Shown: positions 1 to 5,435 of the stretch, piece by piece
Layout of the letters: the number at the start of each line of letters is the position of its first letter
Numbering within the stretch: the stretch's first letter is position 1
Assembly (NCBI GenBank): GCA_049414205.1
Contig: JBMSGE010000043.1
Coordinates: forward strand, 1-10,412
Reading direction: 5' to 3'
Source of the DNA: Nitrosomaritimum sp049414205
GTDB taxonomy: Archaea; Thermoproteota; Nitrososphaeria; Nitrososphaerales; Nitrosopumilaceae
DNA: 10,412 nucleotides
Translations under genes and position numbers: made by a program
The notes under the pieces: generated by a model
What the model was told of the DNA's origin: nothing
Database searches by the model: none
The model's input: the letters and a program-made list of their open reading frames with translations, nothing else

Positions 1-1
1 T

Positions 2-130
2 AAGAGAAAGCCAGCTAGAAAAACTGTAAAACGAGTCTCAAAAAAGACAAAAACTAGAAGAAAATCACCTAAAACCTCAAGAAGACCATCTTCAAGAGCA
101 AAAGCAAAGACATCTAGACGAAAAAGGTAG
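2..130 (+). CDS. C-terminal tail of a very basic protein (partial)
   Basis: This is the 3' end of a gene that begins before the window. The frame is open from base 2 to the TAG at 128-130 and gives 42 residues. Of these 23 are Lys or Arg and none is acidic; the rest are mainly Ser, Thr, Pro and Ala, with short runs such as SKKTKTRRK and KAKTSRRKR. The other two + frames are closed by stops. Such a tail is expected to be disordered and to bind DNA or RNA, as in histone-like or nucleoid proteins, some topoisomerases and ribosomal proteins. Which of these the gene encodes cannot be told, because the folded part lies outside the window. It ends 46 nt before elp3 on the same strand. Confidence 0.7.
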   Translation, partial: KRKPARKTVKRVSKKTKTRRKSPKTSRRPSSRAKAKTSRRKR

Positions 131-142
131 GCTCAAACTCCC

Positions 143-151
143 TTAATTTAA
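143..151 (+). promoter_or_regulatory. Possible TATA box of elp3
   Basis: The AT-rich stretch TTAATTTAA is centred about 30 nt upstream of the elp3 ATG, in the 46-nt gap after the preceding gene. There is no Shine-Dalgarno sequence before the ATG. This fits an archaeal promoter giving a leaderless or very short-leader mRNA. The AT background makes a chance match possible. Confidence 0.4.
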
Positions 152-176
152 CGAATTTATGTCTTAGATAGTATCT

Positions 177-1769
177 ATGTTTGTGAGTGAGCTGGATGCC
201 TTATTTTCAAAAGCATGTTATGAGATTTCCCAAAATCTTCTTTTGATTAACGAACCAACAAAGGGTCAGATAAAAGAAGAGATTAGGAAAACTTGTGGAA
301 AATATTCCCTCGATAGAATGCCAAAGAGTCACGAGATACTCTCGATGGTAAAAGGAGATGATTTTTCAAAATTAAGAAAAGTGTTACTCAAAAAGCCAAT
401 AAAGACAGGGTCAGGCGTTGCAGTGATTGCACTAATGCCAAAACCCTTTGCATGTCCTCATGGAAGATGCACTTATTGTCCTGGAGGAATTGAATTCAAT
501 TCGCCAAATAGCTATACTGGAAAAGAACCTTCTACATTAAATGCAATTGAAAATGAATACGATCCTAAATTACAAATTACAACAAAAATTGAAAAGCTAA
601 TCGCATATGGGCATGACCCATCAAAAATGGAACTAGTTGTAGTTGGAGGAACTTTTCTTTTCATGCCAAGAGACTATCAAGAAAATTTTATCAAATCATG
701 TTATGATGCATTAAACGGAACAGATTCTAAAAATCTCCAAGAAGCAAAATCCAACAATGAGCATGCAAAAATAAGAAATGTCGGATTTACTATTGAGACA
801 AAGCCAGATTATTGTAAAAAAGAGCATGTGGATTGGATGCTGAACTACGGAGTCACTAGAATTGAGATTGGAGTCCAATCCTTGCAAGAGCGAGTATACA
901 AAATTGTTAATCGAGGGCATAATTACAATGATGTTACAGAATCATTTCAAATTTCAAAGGATGCAGGATACAAAATTGTCGCACACATGATGCCAGGACT
1001 TCCAACAGTTACTCCGGCAGAAGACATTTCTGATTTTAAGAAATTGTTTGAGGACCCCCAACTCAGACCAGACATGTTGAAAATTTATCCTTCTCTAGTC
1101 CTTGAGAACACTCCTATGTATGATGACTACAAACAAGGCAAGTATTCGCCATATTCAGATGAAGATTTGATTAATGTACTAACTGAGATGAAAAAAAATG
1201 TGCCCAAATGGGTCAGAATTATGAGGGTGATGAGAGAAATTGGGCCTGATGAGATTATCGCAGGGCCAAAATCAGGCAATCTTCGTCAAATAGTGCATCA
1301 GAATCTGGCAAAGCAAGGCATATCTTGTAAATGCATAAGATGTAGGGAAGCAGGACTAACTAAGAAAAATCTCGAAGAACAATCTCTGAGACTAAACAGA
1401 ATCAATTATGAATCATCTGGAGGAGACGAGGTATTCTTGTCTTACGAGGATACTGATGAATCAATTTATGGATTTTTGCGATTAAGAAACCCAAGCAGTC
1501 TTGCACACAGAAAAGAAGTTGGAACAGACTCTTGCATAGTAAGGGAATTACACGTTTATGGAAAATCACTTCGAGTAGGAGAAAAAGGTGAGAAAGAAAT
1601 ACAACATTCAGGTCTTGGGAAAAACCTAATGAAAGAAGCTGAAAGAATATCTCGCGAAGAATTTGACGCCAAGCGTCTTTTAGTAATTAGTGCAGTAGGT
1701 ACAAGAGAATATTATCAAAAACTAGGGTATTCGTTATATGGGCCCTACATGAGCAAATCATTGGACTAG
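177..1769 (+). CDS. elp3: Elp3: radical SAM / GNAT tRNA wobble-uridine modifying enzyme
   Basis: Elp3 starts the cm5U-type modification of U34 in the tRNA anticodon, using S-adenosylmethionine and acetyl-CoA in the cytoplasm. The 530-residue protein has every expected part. An N-terminal tRNA-binding region (about 1-80) precedes the radical SAM barrel (about 85-340). The iron-sulfur cysteines are C93, C98 and C101 in CPHGRCTYCPGG, with the short archaeal Cx4Cx2C spacing instead of the longer eukaryotic one. G157-G-T-F follows. The linker zinc site CKCIRCRE is C384/C386/C389. A C-terminal GNAT acetyltransferase domain (about 410-530) has the acetyl-CoA loop Q477-H-S-G-L-G-K and the YYQKLGY motif at 512-518. 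ATG 177 is the first usable start, since an in-frame ATG at 159 runs into TAG. Archaea typically have Elp3 without the other Elongator subunits, and none is seen here. lysS follows after 9 nt. Confidence 0.96.
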   Translation: MFVSELDALFSKACYEISQNLLLINEPTKGQIKEEIRKTCGKYSLDRMPKSHEILSMVKGDDFSKLRKVLLKKPIKTGSGVAVIALMPKPFACPHGRCTYCPGGIEFNSPNSYTGKEPSTLNAIENEYDPKLQITTKIEKLIAYGHDPSKMELVVVGGTFLFMPRDYQENFIKSCYDALNGTDSKNLQEAKSNNEHAKIRNVGFTIETKPDYCKKEHVDWMLNYGVTRIEIGVQSLQERVYKIVNRGHNYNDVTESFQISKDAGYKIVAHMMPGLPTVTPAEDISDFKKLFEDPQLRPDMLKIYPSLVLENTPMYDDYKQGKYSPYSDEDLINVLTEMKKNVPKWVRIMRVMREIGPDEIIAGPKSGNLRQIVHQNLAKQGISCKCIRCREAGLTKKNLEEQSLRLNRINYESSGGDEVFLSYEDTDESIYGFLRLRNPSSLAHRKEVGTDSCIVRELHVYGKSLRVGEKGEKEIQHSGLGKNLMKEAERISREEFDAKRLLVISAVGTREYYQKLGYSLYGPYMSKSLD

Positions 1770-1778
1770 TGAAATAAA

Positions 1779-3365
1779 ATGTCAGAAACTGAAACAATTG
1801 GAAAAGGGACTTGGATAGACAAGCTAGCTCATGAATTATTAGAACGAGAAAAAGCACTTGGAAGAAATTTAGATTTAATCAGAGTTGAAAGTGGTCTCGG
1901 TGCATCTGGAGTTCCCCATATTGGAAGTTTAGGTGATGCAGTTAGGGCCTACGGAGTAAAGCTTGCTCTTGAGAATTTTGGTTACAAATCAGAATTAATT
2001 GCATATTCAGATGACCTTGATGGATTACGAAAGATTCCAGAAGGATTTCCTGATTCACTTGAAGAACACATTGCAAAACCGGTATCTCTAATCCCAGACC
2101 CATTTGGATGTCACGATTCTTACGGAATGCATATGAGCAGTATTCTTTTGGATGGCCTAGATAAAGTTGGGATAAAATACGAGTTTAGAAGGGCAATTGA
2201 CACCTACAAGCAGGGCTTGCTTAAAGACCAAATACACACCATTTTGCAAAACAGCACCAAAATAGGAGATAAAATCTCAGAGCTTGTAGGACAAGAGAAA
2301 TTTCAAAAATTCCTTCCTTACTTTCCTGTTTGTGCTAATTGTAGCAAATTATACACAGCAGAATCCACAGAATACCTTCCAGATGAGAGAAAAGTCATCT
2401 ACAATTGCCATGATGCCGAAATTGGCTCAAACATGGTCAAAGGATGCGGCCATCATGGAGAAGCAGACATTTCAAAGGATTTAGGAAAACTAGCTTGGAA
2501 AGTAGAATTTGCTGCAAGATGGGCAGCATTTGATATTCGATTTGAGGCCTATGGAAAAGACATCATGGATTCTGTAAAAGTAAATGACTGGGTAGCAGAT
2601 GAAGTTCTCAATTATCCACATCCGCATCACGTAAAGTATGAAATGTTTTTGGATAAAGGTGGAAAAAAGATTTCAAAATCACTAGGCAATGTAATTACTG
2701 CACAAAAATGGTTAGAGTTTGGAGACCCAAAATCAATTTTGCTTTTACTGTACAAAAGAATTACAGGTGCAAGAGAGTTAGGATTTGAAGACATTCCATC
2801 ATTGATGGCAGAATACAACGAGTTAGAAGACATTTACTTTGGTAAAATAAAATTGGATAATCAGGCAAAGATTACAAAATCAAAGGGCCTGTACGAATAT
2901 GTTAATCTGCTAGACCCTCCAAAAGAATCCAGCACTCATGTCAATTACAGATTACTAATTGAGCTATCCAAAATATTCAAAGAAGAAAGATCACAAAGAG
3001 TAATGAAGAAACTCCTGGATTACGGAGTAATTAAAGAATCAAAACCCGAAATTGAAAAAATAATTGAATTGGCAGGAAATTATGCAGACGAATTTGATCA
3101 ACAAGAAAAAACAGAAATTGATATTGATGATTTAACAAAAAAAGCACTTGGAGAGTTAACTACCGCACTAGATGCAGAAGAAGAGCCAGAAGATATACAA
3201 AATACAATTTATCAAATTGCAAAATCAAATGATGTTCAGCCCCGAGACTTTTTCAAGACACTATACCAGATTATTTTGGGAACCTCAAGAGGACCTAAAA
3301 TTGGACCATTCATCTCAGATATTGGAAGACAAAAGGTAGCAAAAACCATCTCAGAGTATACCTAG
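1779..3365 (+). CDS. lysS: Lysyl-tRNA synthetase, class I (archaeal type)
   Basis: It charges tRNA-Lys with lysine at the expense of ATP in the cytoplasm. The 528 residues carry class I signatures in place of the bacterial/eukaryotic class II LysRS motifs. The HIGH-like motif is P46-H-I-G-S in SGVPHIGSLGD, and the KMSKS-like loop is KISKS at 297-301, just after the FLDKGGK segment. Between them are zinc-type cysteines (C185-x2-C188, C210, C223). The C-terminal third (about 340-528) is helical, as expected for the anticodon-binding part of class I LysRS, and the length is normal for the family. The gene follows elp3 by 9 nt and precedes a small membrane protein gene by 4 nt, so it is probably in one operon with them. 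Linkage to Elp3 makes sense because tRNA-Lys(UUU) is a classic Elp3 substrate. Confidence 0.96.
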   Translation: MSETETIGKGTWIDKLAHELLEREKALGRNLDLIRVESGLGASGVPHIGSLGDAVRAYGVKLALENFGYKSELIAYSDDLDGLRKIPEGFPDSLEEHIAKPVSLIPDPFGCHDSYGMHMSSILLDGLDKVGIKYEFRRAIDTYKQGLLKDQIHTILQNSTKIGDKISELVGQEKFQKFLPYFPVCANCSKLYTAESTEYLPDERKVIYNCHDAEIGSNMVKGCGHHGEADISKDLGKLAWKVEFAARWAAFDIRFEAYGKDIMDSVKVNDWVADEVLNYPHPHHVKYEMFLDKGGKKISKSLGNVITAQKWLEFGDPKSILLLLYKRITGARELGFEDIPSLMAEYNELEDIYFGKIKLDNQAKITKSKGLYEYVNLLDPPKESSTHVNYRLLIELSKIFKEERSQRVMKKLLDYGVIKESKPEIEKIIELAGNYADEFDQQEKTEIDIDDLTKKALGELTTALDAEEEPEDIQNTIYQIAKSNDVQPRDFFKTLYQIILGTSRGPKIGPFISDIGRQKVAKTISEYT

Positions 3366-3369
3366 AAAA

Positions 3370-3570
3370 ATGGCACATAGTCAACACAACAGATCAAGAA
3401 ACAGTGGGGGATTTGTGCTAATTATTTTTGGCGCGCTATTGCTGTTTTTGGCACCTAACATTCACCCAACAGACCCTACATTAGGCACAATGGCCTTGAT
3501 TGGGGGAATCATAATTGGAAGTATTGGATTTTACATTCGATTCGTGCGAAACAGGGAAAGAAAGGTCTAA
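3370..3570 (+). CDS. Small two-helix membrane protein, unknown function
   Basis: This is a 66-residue protein. A polar, basic N-terminus rich in His, Arg and Asn (about 1-13) is followed by a first membrane helix (about 15-29), a short loop with Pro and Asp (30-38) and a second helix rich in Gly and Ile (about 39-59). It ends in a basic tail, RNRERKV. Positive charge at both ends suggests a hairpin in the membrane with both termini inside the cell. The ATG lies 4 nt after the lysS stop, so it almost certainly shares the lysS transcript. I do not recognise a family. The tight spacing and the clean hydrophobic pattern support a real gene. Confidence 0.8.
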   Translation: MAHSQHNRSRNSGGFVLIIFGALLLFLAPNIHPTDPTLGTMALIGGIIIGSIGFYIRFVRNRERKV

Positions 3571-3608
3571 AGAAACGTTCATCTTTTGGAAAAGTTCGTG
3601 AGGCAGAT

Positions 3609-4397
3609 ATGGGATTATTTGGCAAGAAAAAGGAGATAGTAGAAGAGCCTACTGTTATTGAAAAGACAGAAGAAGATATCCTAAAAGAGGAACTACAAGA
3701 AGAAGTAGAGAATTTACAAAAAGAATTCAGATCAAAACAAGAGGAAATTTCAGAACAAGAAAAGAAATTACAATCTGTAAAAGAAGAGTATGATGCTACC
3801 GTTACAAATTTGATGGAAATTAAAAAAGAAGCCAATCAAAAGAACATGGAGCTTGATGTCATTAAAAGAGAATACAGAGACACCAAGCAGAAAATTGAGG
3901 ATAGTGATGAAAAATACCAAAAAAGCAAAAAATTAATTTCAGATTTACAAAAAACAGAAACCAGTCTTAAAACTGCAAAAGAAGAACTAGAAAAAACAAA
4001 CAAAGAAAATACTGAAATCAGTAAAAAGATTTCTGAAAGCAAATCTGATTTACATGAAATAAAAATGCAGCAAAGTCAAACCCAAAAAGAATTAGAAGAA
4101 ATAACATCCAGACTATACAATGCAAAGCAGGAACTGGGAAGTTCAGATAGCACTAGTACACTTACCAATAAAGAAAAAGAATTCATTGAAAAAGAGATTG
4201 CCAAAAAGCCTGAAACAAAAAGTATCATAGAGGCTGCAAGTGCAGTGGCCGCATCATTAAAATCAAAACTAACTAAAACTGAAAAGGAACTAGAAGTAAT
4301 TCAGCAGTTATTAGAAAAAGAAAGAAAAGAACACGAACTCACAAAAGAAAAATTAGAAAAACTACAAGAGTCCAAATCTAAATCACAATCCAATTAG
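3609..4397 (+). CDS. Coiled-coil protein, unknown function
   Basis: The 262-residue protein is very rich in Glu, Lys, Gln and Ser. It has no Cys or Trp and no membrane segment or signal peptide. It opens with MGLFGKKKE, then a long heptad-rich coiled coil (about 21-176). A break rich in Ser and Thr (about 177-188) follows, then an Ala-rich helix (about 203-220) and a second, shorter coil (about 220-258). It would form a cytoplasmic rod; a scaffold, SMC-like or cytoskeletal role is possible but not shown by any motif. It starts 38 nt after the 66-residue membrane protein. GAGG at 3600-3603 is one of the few Shine-Dalgarno-like sites in the window, which fits translation inside a polycistronic message. 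Its 3' end overlaps the opposite-strand flavoprotein gene by 15 nt. Confidence 0.85.
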   Translation: MGLFGKKKEIVEEPTVIEKTEEDILKEELQEEVENLQKEFRSKQEEISEQEKKLQSVKEEYDATVTNLMEIKKEANQKNMELDVIKREYRDTKQKIEDSDEKYQKSKKLISDLQKTETSLKTAKEELEKTNKENTEISKKISESKSDLHEIKMQQSQTQKELEEITSRLYNAKQELGSSDSTSTLTNKEKEFIEKEIAKKPETKSIIEAASAVAASLKSKLTKTEKELEVIQQLLEKERKEHELTKEKLEKLQESKSKSQSN

Positions 4398-4880
4398 ATT
4401 TTTTCGCCACTTTTCCTTCATTTCATCCTCTGTCACACCTAGATCATATAATGGTGAGATAACCTCAGAGTATTCCACCACATCAACTAACACTATACCT
4501 CCGATAGGACTTTTTACTCCATTTTGCCGATAGTGTTCCAAAATAGCCTCATAAGTTGAACCTTCTTTTGTGATTTGCCCTGTCCCTTTGAATCGGAATC
4601 CCTTTCTAGAAATTGGATCAATTACATTAATTTCTAGATGTGGATTTTTTGCTAAATTCTTCATGGTATTTGGAGAGCGAATATCAGCAAAGGCCAACTG
4701 ATCATTCCATGAAATTATTGTCCCCTTAGGAGATAGATTTGGAGTGTTATCATCAGATATTGTTGCAACATAGCCTAATTTTTGAGAATTTAGAAATACC
4801 TTAACTTCTTCAGGAATTTTTTGCAATGATGATATATCAAAATTATTTATTTTAAAGTCATCTGAAAAAGTCTTCGGCAT
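4383..4880 (-). CDS. Pyridoxamine 5'-phosphate oxidase-like FMN-binding split-barrel protein
   Basis: This is a soluble protein of up to 165 residues resembling the PPOX-like split-barrel flavoproteins. The recognisable pattern is L-P/I-PEEVKVFLNSQKLGYVAT, then N-x-S-P-K-G-T at the flavin-binding strand, F-A-D-I-R-S-P-N-T-M-K-N-L, N-P-H-L-E-I-N-V-I-D and G-F-R-F-K-G-T-G. Members bind FMN or F420 and act as oxidoreductases or flavin reductases; the substrate here is unknown, and a true PdxH role is not implied. The longest frame starts at ATG 4880. A TTG at 4826 (residue 19) is a serious alternative, because it sits exactly at the start of the conserved domain and has a TATA box 25 nt upstream. 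The 4880 start overlaps the preceding 32-residue ORF by 23 nt and has no TATA at the leaderless distance. The 3' end overlaps the coiled-coil gene by 15 nt tail to tail. Confidence 0.87.
   Translation of the reverse strand: MPKTFSDDFKINNFDISSLQKIPEEVKVFLNSQKLGYVATISDDNTPNLSPKGTIISWNDQLAFADIRSPNTMKNLAKNPHLEINVIDPISRKGFRFKGTGQITKEGSTYEAILEHYRQNGVKSPIGGIVLVDVVEYSEVISPLYDLGVTEDEMKEKWRKNLIGL
4399..4404 (+). terminator. T-run terminator candidate after the coiled-coil gene
   Basis: Six T residues begin one base after the coiled-coil gene's TAG stop. Archaeal RNA polymerase commonly stops at oligo-T in the non-template strand without a hairpin. The run lies inside the 3' end of the convergent gene. 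No stem-loop was seen. Confidence 0.4.
4846..4856 (-). promoter_or_regulatory. TATA box inside the annotated 5' end of the PPOX-like gene
   Basis: On the - strand this reads CTTTAAAATAA and is centred about 25 nt upstream of the in-frame TTG at 4826. That spacing matches the other leaderless promoters in this window. It lies downstream of the ATG at 4880, so it can only serve the shorter form of the protein. Confidence 0.5.
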
Positions 4881-4956
4881 ACATTGAGAAAAAGAAGAAT
4901 CCTATTCCTCCACCAATAATTCCAACCCATGCGCCAATTTGTTGTAATCTTGACAT
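4858..4956 (-). CDS. 32-residue single-helix membrane microprotein
   Basis: This short ORF begins with ATG at 4956. It encodes MSRLQQIGAW, then a Gly/Ile/Phe membrane helix (about residues 7-25, VGIIGGGIGFFFFSM), and ends YAEDFFR. The basic N-terminus and acidic-aromatic end suggest one helix with its N-terminus inside. The stop lies 23 nt inside the longest version of the PPOX-like gene, so the two could be translationally coupled or the PPOX start may be annotated too far upstream. A clear TATA is lacking; TTCAATAATG about 26 nt upstream is only a weak candidate. The start, hydrophobic stretch and stop form a coherent small protein, but nothing besides composition supports it. The function is unknown. 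Confidence 0.5.
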   Translation of the reverse strand: MSRLQQIGAWVGIIGGGIGFFFFSMYAEDFFR

Positions 4957-5002
4957 TACTAAACACTATACATACACATTATTGAATCTACTCTATTTGA
5001 AG

Positions 5003-5113
5003 TTATGATCTTGAAGGATCGTGTTTTTTTCCTATATGTTTTGCAAGGTCGATGACTTCACTTCCAAAATCCTCCCCACAAAATGGGCATTGAAACTCAT
5101 ATTGGTTTGACAC
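5003..5113 (-). CDS. 36-residue C2H2 zinc-finger microprotein
   Basis: This short ORF starts with GTG at 5113 and encodes essentially one zinc finger. The ligands are C9-P-F-C12, then H26 and H31, spaced Cx2Cx13Hx4H. Hydrophobic residues at F7, F16 and L23 fit the finger core. The tail is GKKHDPSRS. GTG is the only sensible start, since a stop (TGA) lies three codons upstream, and TTTAAATAAT is centred about 25 nt upstream, as expected for leaderless mRNA. Single C2H2 fingers of this size are known in archaea and may bind nucleic acid or a protein partner. No target can be named from the sequence. Confidence 0.72.
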   Translation of the reverse strand: MSNQYEFQCPFCGEDFGSEVIDLAKHIGKKHDPSRS

Positions 5114-5132
5114 AGAAAAAGTTCATACAAAC

Positions 5133-5142
5133 ATTATTTAAA
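5133..5142 (-). promoter_or_regulatory. TATA box of the C2H2 microprotein gene
   Basis: TTTAAATAAT on the - strand, centred about 25 nt before the GTG at 5113, is a textbook archaeal TATA element at leaderless distance. It lies in the 43-nt gap after the 57-residue Cys-rich gene, so the two microgenes appear to have separate promoters. Confidence 0.6.
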
Positions 5143-5156
5143 AAAGTTTAAAGAAA

Positions 5157-5330
5157 TTATCCGTAAACTATACAGTGCTCGCAATCACAAACGTCTTGTT
5201 CTTTTGTTTTTGCCAGACATTTTTTATGTTGGCCAGCTTGGCATTGCACACAAATCTTGTCCAAGTTTTCTACTTTAGTGTATTTTTTTGATTGATCAAA
5301 ACCAAACCCACCATCTTGTGGTCCTACCAT
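5157..5330 (-). CDS. 57-residue Cys-rich, probably zinc-binding protein
   Basis: This ORF begins with ATG at 5330. The N-terminus is Gly-rich (MVGPQDGGFGFDQSKKY). The second half holds a possible metal site: C27-x2-C30-x4-H35-x2-C38, followed by C48-x-C50-x2-C53 with H52 between. That makes six cysteines and two histidines in 27 residues, enough for one or two zinc ions. The protein ends four residues after the last cysteine. A TATA box (GATAAAATAC) is centred about 26 nt upstream of the ATG. It is followed on the same strand by the C2H2 microprotein. The first half of the pattern resembles a zinc knuckle, but the last spacing is shorter (Hx2C where a knuckle has Hx4C). No family is recognised; RNA or protein binding is a guess. 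Confidence 0.75.
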   Translation of the reverse strand: MVGPQDGGFGFDQSKKYTKVENLDKICVQCQAGQHKKCLAKTKEQDVCDCEHCIVYG

Positions 5331-5351
5331 ACCCTTAGTAAATCAGCATAG

Positions 5352-5360
5352 TATTTTATC
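5352..5360 (-). promoter_or_regulatory. TATA box of the 57-residue Cys-rich gene
   Basis: ATAAAATA-type element (GATAAAATA on the - strand) centred 26 nt upstream of the ATG at 5330. It lies in the 105-nt gap (5331-5435) after the histidine kinase, which otherwise holds nothing I can identify. Confidence 0.6.
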
Positions 5361-5435
5361 TTATTTGACAAAACCAAATTTTATCTGTGTTAAAGGGTTA
5401 TTGAATTGGCACGAATTATTTCAAGGATCGAAATT

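Noticed and set aside
711..920. Open frame on the - strand within elp3
   Set aside because: It lies wholly inside a strongly supported gene, has no promoter or recognisable protein pattern, and is explained as the antisense reading of elp3. The same holds for the frames opposite lysS and the coiled-coil gene.
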